DNA from: Bacteroidota bacterium
Lineage (GTDB): Bacteria > Bacteroidota > Bacteroidia > Flavobacteriales_D > Crocinitomicaceae
Direction: 5' to 3'
DNA length: 64,000 bases
NCBI GenBank assembly: GCA_016866255.1
Contig: VGMY01000004.1
Span: forward strand, 62,001-126,000
In this document: one piece after another, positions 8,733 to 19,775 of the stretch
Position numbering within the stretch: the stretch's first letter is position 1
Layout of the letters: each line of letters opens with the position of its first letter
The notes under the pieces: generated by a model
What the model was told of the DNA's origin: nothing
Databases searched by the model: none
Seen by the model: the letters and a program-made list of their open reading frames with translations, nothing else
Made by a program: the position numbers and the translations under genes

Positions 8733-10726
8733 GCAAGAAGTTCTTGTATGGCGCTTTCAAAGCGTTTGATAGGTAGATATTGTTCCTCAAGAATAGCAGA
8801 AAAAGGAACCGGCGTGTCCAAAGACCCTACCCTTTTCACCGGAGCATCAAGGTATTCAAAACAATGTTCGTTGATCAGTGCTGCTATTTCCCCTCCAATG
8901 CCTCCGAACAGAGAATCTTCGTGAAGAACCAGCGCTTTACCTGTTTTTTTAATCGAAGCAAAAATAGTGGCTGTATCCAACGGTAACAAGGTTCGAAGGT
9001 CGATGATTTCCAGGTCGAGCGACAATCTTTCCTTCAGTTCTGTAGCCCAATGAACGCCCGCACCGTAGGTAATTACGCTTGCCGAATCTCCTGAGGAAAC
9101 CACGGCTGCCTTGCCAATTTCCAATTGATAATACGCAGAAGGCACCTCGCCTTTAACGCTACGGTATAGGGCTTTATGTTCGAAAAACAACACCGGATTA
9201 GGATCCTCTATGGCCGCGTTAAGCAATCCTTTTGCATCATGGGGATTCGATGGATAAACGACTTTGAGTCCAGGCGTATGGGTAAACCAGGCCTCATTGC
9301 TCTGCGAATGAAAAGGGCCAGCAGCGGTTCCTGCCCCAGTAGGCATTCGAACTACCACGTCGGCGTTTTGGCCCCAGCGCCAATGAATTTTGGCTAAATT
9401 GTTGACTATTTGATTGAAACCGCAGGTGACGAAATCAGCAAATTGCATCTCCACCATGGCCTTCATACCTGAAATCGACAGCCCCAAAGCAGCGCCCACA
9501 ATCGCGGACTCGCACAGGGGCGTATTGCGAACGCGGTCCTTACCAAACTTCTCGACGAAGCCTTCCGTAACTTTGAAGGCTCCACCGTACTCAGCAATAT
9601 CTTGGCCCATCAGTACGAGGTTCGGATGTCGCTCCATGCTCTGTGCAAGGGCATCTTGAATGGCATCGATAAACCGCATTTCTCTCAATGCGCCGGAGGG
9701 TGAAACTAACGATTGGTTGTGTTCGGCATATAGGTCCGTAAATTCCCTTTCCATGTTAAGAGGAATTTCAGGTTCAGCGTTCGCAGCATCGAAGGATGAT
9801 TGAATCAAGGTTTTAAAATCCTCTTTAATTTCAGCAACATCTTGGTCGGAAATAATTCCATCTTTCAATAAAAACAACTCATAATTTTGGACTGGATCCT
9901 TCAATGCCCATTTTTCTTGCAGCCCTTCAGGGTAGTATTTTGTTCCCGAAGCTTCCTCGTGTCCGCGCATGCGGAAGGACATTAATTCCACAAGATAGGG
10001 TTTAGGGTTCAACCGAATTTCCTCAGCGATGGTTCGTACTGTACGAATGACTTCTAAAATATTGTTACCATCCACCTGTACCGCTTTCATGCCATAACCT
10101 ATGCCTTTGTCAATAAATTGCTGGCATCGAAACTGTTCATTGGAAGGGGTTGATAAGCCCCAAGCATTGTTTTCAATGCAAAAAATCACGGGCAGGTCCC
10201 AAACCGACGCAACATTCAACGCCTCATGAAAATCACCTTCCGATGCGCCACCATCCCCCGAAAACACCAAGGTAGCCTTAGCCCGTTTCGATAGTTTTTG
10301 CGCCAGAGCAATCCCATCAGCAATACCCAATTGAGGACCCAGATGTGAAATCATGCCCACCAAATGATGTTCCACTGAGCCGAAATGAAAAGAACGGTCA
10401 CGCCCCTTGGTAAAGCCGGACATTTTCCCTTGAAATTGAGCAAAAAGTCGGTTCAACGGAATGTTCCGGGTGGTAAAAACCCCCAGATTTCGGTGCATTG
10501 GTAGAATAAACTCATCGGATTCCAAAGCGTAGGCACACCCCACAGAAATTCCTTCCTGGCCCCAACCGGAGAACCATTTCGTGATTTTTCCTTGACGAAG
10601 TAAAATCAACATTTTTTCTTCAATCAGCCTCGGTAGAACGAGGGCTTTGTAAATTTCCAGGAGTTCCTCGTTGCTGAAGCCTTCACGGTTGAAGCGAAGG
10701 GATAATTGTTCGAGTTGTTTTTCCAC
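8726..10726 (-). CDS. fused 2-oxoacid dehydrogenase E1, alpha and beta subunits
   Basis: 666 residues. The first ~330 form an E1 alpha domain with the thiamine diphosphate motif GDGGASEGD (from residue 157) ending in ENNAWG (186-187), and residues ~345-666 form the E1 beta domain (GQDIAEYGGAFKVT, CESAIVGAALG, FEHKALYR). This is the decarboxylating component of a 2-oxoacid dehydrogenase complex; the family look is branched-chain (2-oxoisovalerate) type, though pyruvate type cannot be excluded. Fusion of alpha and beta is usual for this Bacteroidota family. An E3 gene (lpdA) is elsewhere in the window; no E2 was found here. Oriented head-to-tail after gdhA, with a terminator between. Confidence 0.92.
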   Translation of the reverse strand: MEKQLEQLSLRFNREGFSNEELLEIYKALVLPRLIEEKMLILLRQGKITKWFSGWGQEGISVGCAYALESDEFILPMHRNLGVFTTRNIPLNRLFAQFQGKMSGFTKGRDRSFHFGSVEHHLVGMISHLGPQLGIADGIALAQKLSKRAKATLVFSGDGGASEGDFHEALNVASVWDLPVIFCIENNAWGLSTPSNEQFRCQQFIDKGIGYGMKAVQVDGNNILEVIRTVRTIAEEIRLNPKPYLVELMSFRMRGHEEASGTKYYPEGLQEKWALKDPVQNYELFLLKDGIISDQDVAEIKEDFKTLIQSSFDAANAEPEIPLNMEREFTDLYAEHNQSLVSPSGALREMRFIDAIQDALAQSMERHPNLVLMGQDIAEYGGAFKVTEGFVEKFGKDRVRNTPLCESAIVGAALGLSISGMKAMVEMQFADFVTCGFNQIVNNLAKIHWRWGQNADVVVRMPTGAGTAAGPFHSQSNEAWFTHTPGLKVVYPSNPHDAKGLLNAAIEDPNPVLFFEHKALYRSVKGEVPSAYYQLEIGKAAVVSSGDSASVITYGAGVHWATELKERLSLDLEIIDLRTLLPLDTATIFASIKKTGKALVLHEDSLFGGIGGEIAALINEHCFEYLDAPVKRVGSLDTPVPFSAILEEQYLPIKRFESAIQELLAY

Positions 10727-10742
10727 GGGTTAAAATTAAGAA

Positions 10743-10768
10743 ATAAAAAAACCCACCGAAGTGGGTTT
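10743..10768 (-). terminator. intrinsic terminator downstream of gdhA
   Basis: On the minus strand AAACCCAC-TTCG-GTGGGTTT forms an 8-bp stem with a stable TTCG tetraloop, followed by a run of T. It lies just after the gdhA stop and before the E1 gene, so it separates the two transcription units. Confidence 0.9.
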
Positions 10769-10788
10769 AGAGGGAATTATGTATTAGC

Positions 10789-12171
<1,383 letters not shown>

Positions 12172-12217
12172 TTATAAAGTTTTTGATTCAATTTACTCAC
12201 AAATTCAGCGTCCAATA

Positions 12218-12234
12218 AGTGTCATAAAGACACT
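12218..12234. promoter_or_regulatory. perfect inverted repeat between gdhA and a T9SS cargo gene
   Basis: AGTGTC-ATAAA-GACACT is a perfect 6-bp inverted repeat with a 5-base spacer, located 74 bases upstream of the gdhA start and 119 bases before the divergent gene. No U-tract follows, so an operator is as likely as an RNA hairpin. Evidence is one short repeat only. Confidence 0.25.
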
Positions 12235-12352
12235 AACCCAAGTTTTTTTTCAAAGGCAAAGGCAACGCAAAATAAAGGAGATTCGTATATTTACGTATGT
12301 TGTATTTTCCGAAAAAAAATAACATATTTGTCATGCCATACCGAATCACCAC

Positions 12353-15202
12353 GTGAACCTAACCACTACGCTCTTTTTTCTATGCCTCTTGCTCGCGTGT
12401 CCGCACTGGTTTGCGCAAAATAACCCAGGTTGTCCGAATGCTAATTTGAGCATGGGGAATTTTAACAATTGGCAAGGTTTTACGGGAAATTATTCAAATC
12501 CCGCGGCAGCCATGGGGATTGTGAATGGTCGCCACACCATTATGACCGGAGCTGGAACTGATCCCTTTTCCTGCGGAGGGTTGCCAATAGTACCGACAGG
12601 AAGTACTTCATCCGCAAGACTTGGTAATTCGGGTACGGGAGCCCAAGGAGAGCAATTACGCTACACGATGACCGTTACTCCACAAAACGCCCTATTCATT
12701 TACAAATATGCTGTTGTGCTTGAAGATCCCGGACATCCACCGAACGCCCAACCTGTTTTTCAAATGCGTTTACTGGGTCCAGCTGGAAATCAAATAGGTG
12801 GTAACTGTGGTCAATATACCGTTTATGCAGGTCAACCAGGCCAGAATTTTCAGACCTGTGGGGGGGTCAAGTGGTTACCCTGGACAATTGTAGGAATTAA
12901 CCTAACTGCCTACACAAATCAACAAGTTACCATCGAGTTCACCACAAAAGATTGCGATTATTCAGGGCACTTTGGGTATGCCTATGTTGTGGCAGACTGT
13001 ATGCCATTGATTCTTGACTTGGATTATTGTTTTGGAGCAAACACCATTAGTATTGCGGGTCCTGCCGGTTTCCAGAGCTATAACTGGAGTAGCGGTCAGA
13101 ACACCCAATCTATAACGGTTCCGGCGGCATTGGCACAGCCCAACTATACAGTTACCATGCAATCGTTTTCAAATCAGGGAAATTGTCAGGTATCGCTGAC
13201 TGCTCAAGCTATTCCAACCACCGTGAGCAATAATTTCACGGTTACTCAAGCCTGTCCTTGGTCTCCTACCCTTTTCACCAGTACTCCAACCATTCTCCCA
13301 ACATCCATCAACGGAGTCCCGTTGGCAAACGGAGGTGCCGCCTCATGGTTTTGGGATTTTGGAGACGGATCAACCATCAACGGCAACGTTGCAGGAAATG
13401 GTCCAGGTGCTCACCAACACCCATCGCACACCTACGCAAATCCGGGGACCTACACGGTAACCCATATTGTGTTCACTCAAGCCGGATGCAGTGACACGAT
13501 TTCACAAACCATCAACGTACTCCCACCTCCTGTTATCAATTTCAACTTCAACAACGCTTGCGTTTTTGACACAGTTAACACGACCAACCTTACTAATGAC
13601 CCAAATTTAGCAGCCGTGACTTACCAATGGATTTGGGGAGACAACACCCCAAATGCGACAACCACGAACGCTTGGCATGTATATCAAAACCCGGGAACTT
13701 TTCAATTGGGTTTAGCTGCAACGAATATTGGTGGTTGTGTGGATACGTTATATCAAGCGGTAACCGTTCATCCGCTTCCGCCTGTTTTTGCAGGGAACGA
13801 TACCACTATTTGTCCTGGCTTTAACATTCCTCTATTAGCAACGGGCGCGGTTTCTTATGTATGGGAAACGGGTACGACAAACGGAGGTTCCTACATTCCT
13901 CCTTCCAGTGAAATGATTACGGTAACTGGAACCGACGGAAACGGTTGCGTGAACTCGGACTCCTTGTACGTTACTTTGTATCCTGCAGCCATCGTGGCTG
14001 CCGGACCGGATGTTAGCGTCTGTGATGGAAGTTCGGTAACCATCACCGGTTCTGGTGTTGCCAATTATTCCTGGGATAATGGATTATTGGATGGTCAAAC
14101 ATTTACCCCTCCCGTGGGAGTAGTGACCTACACCGTGACAGGAACGGACGTAAACGGATGTATTGACACTGATCAAATGTTGCTAACTGTTTGGGCTAAT
14201 CCCGTTGTAAGTGCAGGAAACGATCAAATCATTTGTGAAGGTGATTCCACCGTGTTATCGGGAAGCGGTGCGGTGAGTTATGTTTGGAACAATGGTGTGA
14301 TAAATAACGACTACTTCATTCCTCTGATTAACAATAACTATACAGTTACTGGGACCGACATCAACGGATGTATAAATACCGATACAATGGCAATAACTAT
14401 TGAAAATGCGGCATTTCCTTCGTTTACTGCTCCGGTGCTTGCCGATTGTATTCCTTTCACCTTCATACTCAACAACACATCAACAGGGACACCCTTTACG
14501 GCTGCCGAATGGTCTTTCGGTAATGGCGCCACGGCATTTGGTTCAGGCCCAATTTCTTACACCTTCAATACCCCAGGATGCTACGATATAGGACTAACCT
14601 TAACTACAGCACTGGGATGTGAATGGGAAACCATAGTTCAAAATTATTTATGCGCTTACCCTTTACCCATTGCCGATTTTGAACCAAGCCCGATGGTTAT
14701 TACGGATTTAGAAAATACCAGCACCATGATTAACCAGAGTAATGGGGGTAGTTCTTATGTATGGGATTTTGGCGATGGTACAAGTTCTACAGAATTTGAA
14801 CCCTTACACTTCTTTCCAAACACTACATCAGCTAATTACTTGATTACGCTGATTGTCTACACACAATATGGATGCACTGATACGACCAACCGCGTGGTAA
14901 CACTCAACGAAACACAGTTAATCTATGTACCGAACACCTTTACACCCGATGGCAATGAATACAATCAATCTTGGTTTCCAGTCATCAGCGCAGATTTTGA
15001 TCCCTATGAATACTCTTGTTACATCTACGATCGATGGGGAGAATTGATTTGGGAAAACCATAACCATTTGGTTGGCTGGGATGGTCGTAGGATTAACGGA
15101 TCAAGCATTCAAGACGGCGTATATACCTGGAAAATCATCATTAAATCACCCTATCGGGATGAAAGAAAGGCCTTTGTTGGACATGTTACCTTGTTGCGAT
15201 GA
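12353..15202 (+). CDS. secreted PKD-repeat protein with T9SS type B sorting domain
   Basis: 949 residues. A signal peptide (1-22, ending WFAQ) is followed by a ~200-residue N-terminal domain, two PKD-type beta domains (SWFWDFGDGS with ANPGTYTV; WIWGDNTP), three tandem ~71-residue Ig-like repeats (about 475-685), another PKD domain (YVWDFGDGTSS), and the C-terminal CHU_C/type B T9SS sorting domain (IYVPNTFTPDGNEYNQSW, YDRWGELIWEN, DGVYTWKI). Expected to be exported by Sec, then by T9SS, and attached at or released from the cell surface; probable adhesin. Start is GTG at 12353, since no in-frame ATG precedes the signal peptide. Confidence 0.9.
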   Translation: MNLTTTLFFLCLLLACPHWFAQNNPGCPNANLSMGNFNNWQGFTGNYSNPAAAMGIVNGRHTIMTGAGTDPFSCGGLPIVPTGSTSSARLGNSGTGAQGEQLRYTMTVTPQNALFIYKYAVVLEDPGHPPNAQPVFQMRLLGPAGNQIGGNCGQYTVYAGQPGQNFQTCGGVKWLPWTIVGINLTAYTNQQVTIEFTTKDCDYSGHFGYAYVVADCMPLILDLDYCFGANTISIAGPAGFQSYNWSSGQNTQSITVPAALAQPNYTVTMQSFSNQGNCQVSLTAQAIPTTVSNNFTVTQACPWSPTLFTSTPTILPTSINGVPLANGGAASWFWDFGDGSTINGNVAGNGPGAHQHPSHTYANPGTYTVTHIVFTQAGCSDTISQTINVLPPPVINFNFNNACVFDTVNTTNLTNDPNLAAVTYQWIWGDNTPNATTTNAWHVYQNPGTFQLGLAATNIGGCVDTLYQAVTVHPLPPVFAGNDTTICPGFNIPLLATGAVSYVWETGTTNGGSYIPPSSEMITVTGTDGNGCVNSDSLYVTLYPAAIVAAGPDVSVCDGSSVTITGSGVANYSWDNGLLDGQTFTPPVGVVTYTVTGTDVNGCIDTDQMLLTVWANPVVSAGNDQIICEGDSTVLSGSGAVSYVWNNGVINNDYFIPLINNNYTVTGTDINGCINTDTMAITIENAAFPSFTAPVLADCIPFTFILNNTSTGTPFTAAEWSFGNGATAFGSGPISYTFNTPGCYDIGLTLTTALGCEWETIVQNYLCAYPLPIADFEPSPMVITDLENTSTMINQSNGGSSYVWDFGDGTSSTEFEPLHFFPNTTSANYLITLIVYTQYGCTDTTNRVVTLNETQLIYVPNTFTPDGNEYNQSWFPVISADFDPYEYSCYIYDRWGELIWENHNHLVGWDGRRINGSSIQDGVYTWKIIIKSPYRDERKAFVGHVTLLR
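13778..14404 (+). repeat. three tandem ~71-codon repeats inside the cargo gene
   Basis: Units begin near 13778, 13988 and 14201. Each codes for an AG-[NP]D ... C-G ... Y-W-[ED]-N/T-G ... VTGTD-NGC pattern, i.e. an Ig-like bead with a conserved Cys pair. The units are diverged at nucleotide level, so this is an old duplication. Confidence 0.75.
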
Positions 15203-15478
15203 TACACCATACCTTAGCCTAAGAAATTGTAAATTCCCTGCATACCTACAGGCATGTAATGCTGAAGGGAACAAGCTGCATCAAGGAAAACTGGAAACGA
15301 TGAGAAACCTGTAAATGGATTCACTGCACCCTATTCGGTGTAGGTAACGCCCCTTAACAATCTTGGCTAAAAAAGTCTTCAACTGATAACTTCAAAAAAT
15401 TATTGTTAATTTTACTTAAACAAGCAACGGAAAAGATGCTTGTTCGTACACGGAGAAACTCTATAACCCGTCAACTGG

Positions 15479-18172
15479 ATGCGCACATTTATTCTTGCCA
15501 TATGTCTATATGTAGTTCAAATAAGCTACTCGCAAATTGTCATGTGCTTGGGGCAGGACACTGCAGCATGCCCAGGACAATCTGTTACCATCAACAATTG
15601 TAACGTTGGAAACATCAACAATGTAGCCGGAATTTACTTAAATCAACCGAGTCAAGTGAATTTATCCGATGACCAGTGGTCAGGAGTAGTCAACGTCGGA
15701 TTTCCATTTAATTTTTATGGACAGAATTACACGCAATGTGTCATTGGTTCGAACGGGCTTATATCCTTTAATCTCAATAACGCTAACGGTTATTGTCCCT
15801 GGTCGTTAGGAGGAATTCCTCCCCTACCAAATATGCAGTTAACCTCCGCACGAAATTCCATCATGTTGACTTACCAAGATATCAACCCAAGTCTAGGAGG
15901 ACAAATTCAATACCAAACGATTGGTGTGGCACCCAACCGACGTTTTGTGGTTCTTTACAAAAATATCATGATGTTTAGTTGCACCCAACAATGCAATTAC
16001 ATGGCGATTGTATTATACGAAACCACCAACGTGTTTGAATTGCATATTGGAAACAAACCTATTTGCCAAGGTTGGAATGGTGGATTGGCCATCCAAGGAT
16101 CCGAAAATAATCCGATGACGGTTGCTCACATTACACCTGGTCGAAATAATACCGTTTGGGGAGCAAACCAAGATGGAAGAAGGTTCACGCCAACCGCTCC
16201 AAACAATACGAACCAATACACCATCTCTCAAATTCCATATATTTTGGTTTCCAGTCCCGGAACGAATTTTCTTTGGGTCAATACTTTAGGGCAAACCTTT
16301 CCTTACAACAACGGTGTTCTCGTTGTCAACAACATCCCTTCGCCGGGCCCAACGGGCTATTATTTATCCGCCTCAGCCTGTAACGCAAATGTAGGTTCCA
16401 TTACCAATGATACGACGTGGCTTTCCATTGGGGGAGCAGCAGTAAATGTTACCGTGGTCAATGACATTTGCTCACAAAGCATTGGATCAGTTACCGCCAA
16501 TCCTACTGCAGGAACGCCTCCTTTTACCTACACCTGGACTCCCAACATCGGCAACACCCAAACGGTCAACAACCTACCTGCGGGTACCTATACGGTGAGT
16601 GTTCAAGACGCAAGTGGCTGTCCAGCAACCGGAACTGGAATTATTGGTGACACCCCTGCCCAATACTCAGCTACCATGACCCAAGTAAGTTGTCCTGGGG
16701 GTAACGACGGAACTGCTACTGCCCAAATTATCCCACCTGCAGCTGGTACCACCTACGCCTGGAGCAATGGTCAAACTACTCAAACTGCAACGGGATTAGC
16801 TGCCGGCACTTACACTTGCGTTGTTTCGACACCCACGGGTTGTTCGGGATCGGTAAGTACAACAATTACTGAAATCCCGGGTATGCAACTTACCTTATCC
16901 AATGTGGTTAATGCGAACTGCAACAGTGCCTCGAACGGAACAGCAACGGTAAGTGTAATACAAGGTACGCCTTCGTACAGTTATCAATGGGTTGGAGGTT
17001 CGGCCTCTACGGGGAATTCAGCTATCGATTTAGGAGCAGGGCCGCACACCGTAATCGTAACCGATGCAAACGGATGTACGGTAGACACCCTCATCGTAAT
17101 AAGTGAACCCCCTCCTCTTTCCATTTTGTCTTTGACACAAGACACTATGATTTGCCCGGCGGCAAGTATCGTACTTTCGGCTCTGGGTACAGGGGGATCT
17201 TCTCCCTACATTTACAGTTGGGTTGACAACGCAGGTAATGTATTCGGACCGGGAAGTTCCGTGACCGTTGATCCATCAGGGACTCCAACGCAGTATTGTG
17301 TTACGCTTTCCGAGCAGTGCGGATCGCCTAGTGTTCAGGAGTGTTTGACAATTACGTTTCCTACTCCGATAGTTCCAAGCATCGTCCCCAATTATTCTAT
17401 ACTCTGCATGCCGGGAAATTTCACGTTTAGCAACAACTCCAGCAACAGTTCTGAGATTGCAACAACCCAATACACCTTTTCAAACGGCGATCAAATCGTT
17501 GTGCCGGGAAACCAAAGTTTCTCAAACACTTTCTCGAGTCCTGGATTTTATTCCGTTAGTATGACTACCACTTCAATTTATGGTTGTGCCTATTCGAACA
17601 GTATACAAGATTTGGTTGAAGTAACCCCGTTGCCGATTGCGGATTTCGTGCTCTCAAGAAATCCTGTAACTTGGTTTGAAACGAACGTGCAAGCTAACGA
17701 TAACTCCCAAGGAAATATTGTTGATTGGCAGTGGAGCTGTGCGGGTGCGGAGCAAATTACGAGCAATGGAATGAGTGCAACATTCACATTTCCGCAAGGT
17801 CAAGTTGGAACCCATTACATTCATTTAACGGTGACAACGGCTCAAGGATGCTCCGACTCGGTAAGCCTTCCCTTTCAGATTATTCCTGATGTGGTATTTT
17901 ATGTTCCGAACACCTTTACACCGGACGACGACGAACATAATCAAACTTGGAAATTTTATGTGGATGGTATTGATCCATCAGGTTTTCACTTGGTGGTATA
18001 CAATCGGTGGGGACAAATCGTTTGGGAAACTTATGATGCTTCGGCAGAATGGGATGGTCAGTACGCTGGGAATAAGGTTATGCCGGGAATTTACACATGG
18101 ACAGCCTGGTACAAGGAACGTGACAGCGACGGTAAAAAAATAAAGCAAGGATTTATCAATGTTCTTAGGTAA
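15479..18172 (+). CDS. secreted SprB-repeat protein with T9SS type B sorting domain
   Basis: 897 residues with a signal peptide (to about residue 19, SYSQ), an N-terminal beta domain (~25-270), at least three SprB-type repeats (GTPPFTYTW, NNLPAGTYTVSVQDASGC; GTTYAWSNGQTTQ, GLAAGTYTCVV; GTPSYSYQW), two PKD-like modules and the C-terminal type B sorting domain (FYVPNTFTPDDDEHNQTW, YNRWGQIVWET, PGIYTWTAW). A surface adhesin exported by T9SS is the likely role; SprB itself is the mobile gliding adhesin of flavobacteria, but SprB repeats alone do not prove gliding. Starts 276 bases after the preceding cargo gene and ends 3 bases before the DUF4197 lipoprotein gene. Confidence 0.9.
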   Translation: MRTFILAICLYVVQISYSQIVMCLGQDTAACPGQSVTINNCNVGNINNVAGIYLNQPSQVNLSDDQWSGVVNVGFPFNFYGQNYTQCVIGSNGLISFNLNNANGYCPWSLGGIPPLPNMQLTSARNSIMLTYQDINPSLGGQIQYQTIGVAPNRRFVVLYKNIMMFSCTQQCNYMAIVLYETTNVFELHIGNKPICQGWNGGLAIQGSENNPMTVAHITPGRNNTVWGANQDGRRFTPTAPNNTNQYTISQIPYILVSSPGTNFLWVNTLGQTFPYNNGVLVVNNIPSPGPTGYYLSASACNANVGSITNDTTWLSIGGAAVNVTVVNDICSQSIGSVTANPTAGTPPFTYTWTPNIGNTQTVNNLPAGTYTVSVQDASGCPATGTGIIGDTPAQYSATMTQVSCPGGNDGTATAQIIPPAAGTTYAWSNGQTTQTATGLAAGTYTCVVSTPTGCSGSVSTTITEIPGMQLTLSNVVNANCNSASNGTATVSVIQGTPSYSYQWVGGSASTGNSAIDLGAGPHTVIVTDANGCTVDTLIVISEPPPLSILSLTQDTMICPAASIVLSALGTGGSSPYIYSWVDNAGNVFGPGSSVTVDPSGTPTQYCVTLSEQCGSPSVQECLTITFPTPIVPSIVPNYSILCMPGNFTFSNNSSNSSEIATTQYTFSNGDQIVVPGNQSFSNTFSSPGFYSVSMTTTSIYGCAYSNSIQDLVEVTPLPIADFVLSRNPVTWFETNVQANDNSQGNIVDWQWSCAGAEQITSNGMSATFTFPQGQVGTHYIHLTVTTAQGCSDSVSLPFQIIPDVVFYVPNTFTPDDDEHNQTWKFYVDGIDPSGFHLVVYNRWGQIVWETYDASAEWDGQYAGNKVMPGIYTWTAWYKERDSDGKKIKQGFINVLR

Positions 18173-18175
18173 ATT

Positions 18176-18898
18176 ATGAATAAGGCCATTGTCTTGACAG
18201 CTCTTATTTTCAGTTTCGTTGCTTGCGGCGTAATTGAGTTAAGTTCTTTACCCATAGTTTCAACTCCGTCCGCAAAGCCCCAATTAACCAACGACGAAGT
18301 TATCAAAGGCTTGAAAGAAGCGCTCTCCATTGGGATCAAAAACTCTGTGGATTCAACTTCCATTACCGATGGATTTTTAAAAAACATTGCCATTAGGCTT
18401 CCTTTTCCTCCAGATGCGATGAAAGTCCGAGAAAAGGCAATTAGTTTAGGCATGCAAGGACAAGTGGACAAATTTGAAACTACGCTCAACAGAGCTGCCG
18501 AGGAAGCAGTAAAAGAAGCATTGCCTATATTTAAGCAAGCCATTTTAAATATGTCGATACAGGATGGGTTCGCTATTTTAAAAGGAGGTGATGGATCAGC
18601 TACAAAGTTTTTAAAAGATAAAACCACAGACAGCCTTGTTGTCGCCTTTCTTCCCAAAGTTAAAAATGCCACCAGCAAAGTCCAATTAACTTCTTATTGG
18701 AATCCAATTATTACGAAATACAATGCGGTTACTCAATTTACAGGAGGTGAAAAAATCAATCCGGACCTGGATACCTACGTAACCCGGTTGGCAATCAAAG
18801 GCCTTTTCGTTATAGTCGAAAAAGAAGAAAATAAAATCCGTAAAAATCCGGGAGCAAGGGTAACAGACCTACTGCAAAGGGTGTTCGGTAGCCTATAA
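18176..18898 (+). CDS. DUF4197 family lipoprotein
   Basis: 240 residues with a lipoprotein signal (FSFVACG; lipidated Cys at residue 17) and a helical body matching the DUF4197 pattern: LTNDEVIKGLKEALSIGIKN, then IAIRLPFPPDAMKV and a C-terminal LAIKGLFVIVEKEENKIRKN. The family is widespread in Bacteroidota and Proteobacteria and its function is not known. It follows the cargo gene by 3 bases and precedes the phosphorylase gene by 9, so it probably belongs to one transcript. Confidence 0.85.
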   Translation: MNKAIVLTALIFSFVACGVIELSSLPIVSTPSAKPQLTNDEVIKGLKEALSIGIKNSVDSTSITDGFLKNIAIRLPFPPDAMKVREKAISLGMQGQVDKFETTLNRAAEEAVKEALPIFKQAILNMSIQDGFAILKGGDGSATKFLKDKTTDSLVVAFLPKVKNATSKVQLTSYWNPIITKYNAVTQFTGGEKINPDLDTYVTRLAIKGLFVIVEKEENKIRKNPGARVTDLLQRVFGSL

Positions 18899-18907
18899 CT
18901 CATTCCA

Positions 18908-19774
18908 TTGAAATTTTATCCCCCCACTGAACTTGCCCTAAATTCTAAAGGACAGATTTATCACCTCGGTTTATTTCCGCATGAAATTGCGGAAACGGTT
19001 CTTTTAGTCGGTGACCAAGACCGGGTGCCTCTTATCTCGGCATTTTTTGACTCCATTGAACATCAAAGCCAACACCGGGAATTTGCGTGCCACACCGGTA
19101 GGTATCGAGGAAAAAGGGTAACTGCCTTATCAACGGGAATCGGAACCGATAACATTGATATTACGGTCAACGAGTTAGACGCTCTCGTCAATATTGACTT
19201 GAGCACGCGTAACGAAAAAGCTGAAAAAAAGTCGCTGAACTTGATTCGCATTGGTACCTGCGGAATTTTGCAGCCGGAAATACCCGTTCACAGTTATTTA
19301 GTGTCAACTCATGCTTTTGGATTGGATAACGTAGCGCACTTTTACGATATACCGTTCAATGATTTGGAGAGAGCAATGAATGAACGAATACGAGCGTTTC
19401 TTCAACTTCCAAGAGAAATCAATACATATTTTATTGCTGCGGATGACAACCTTACCTATGCGCTAACAGGTTCTCAATGTTTTCCGGGGATTACAATAAC
19501 CAGTTCTGGTTTTTATGGTCCGCAAGGTCGTGCCTTGAGGCTTGGGACTAAGCTAGAAGGCATTCAATTAAAGGCACAATATTTCTCGGAAAATAACTTA
19601 CGGCTTATCAATTTCGAAATGGAAAGTTCGGCCTTATTTGCCCTTGGAAAAAGCCTCGGACATCGTTGTGCCACCATTTGTTTGGGCATTGCTAACAGGC
19701 CAAAAACCACGTTTTCCAAAGGATACCAAGATGCAATGCAAAACCTGATTAAATTCGTGCTCGATAGGATTTAA
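18908..19774 (+). CDS. nucleoside phosphorylase (uridine phosphorylase-like)
   Basis: 288 residues of the PNP/UDP phosphorylase superfamily, which cleaves nucleosides with phosphate to base plus ribose 1-phosphate. Visible: VGDQDRVPLIS phosphate-binding Arg loop near the N-terminus, ALSTGIGTDNIDI, IRIGTCGILQ, and the ribose/base-binding NFEMESSALFALG segment. The exact base specificity is not readable. The start is TTG at 18908; the next upstream codons give no better start and homologous N-termini begin at this point. Convergent with tlpA, one base apart. Confidence 0.88.
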   Translation: MKFYPPTELALNSKGQIYHLGLFPHEIAETVLLVGDQDRVPLISAFFDSIEHQSQHREFACHTGRYRGKRVTALSTGIGTDNIDITVNELDALVNIDLSTRNEKAEKKSLNLIRIGTCGILQPEIPVHSYLVSTHAFGLDNVAHFYDIPFNDLERAMNERIRAFLQLPREINTYFIAADDNLTYALTGSQCFPGITITSSGFYGPQGRALRLGTKLEGIQLKAQYFSENNLRLINFEMESSALFALGKSLGHRCATICLGIANRPKTTFSKGYQDAMQNLIKFVLDRI

Positions 19775-19775
19775 C

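Noticed and set aside
13778-14404. Tandem repeats as a CRISPR array
   Set aside because: Units are ~210 bp, coding and diverged; no short direct repeats with unique spacers are found anywhere in the window.
18091-18678. 195-codon antisense ORF
   Set aside because: Opposite the cargo gene end and the DUF4197 lipoprotein; no domain or signal features.
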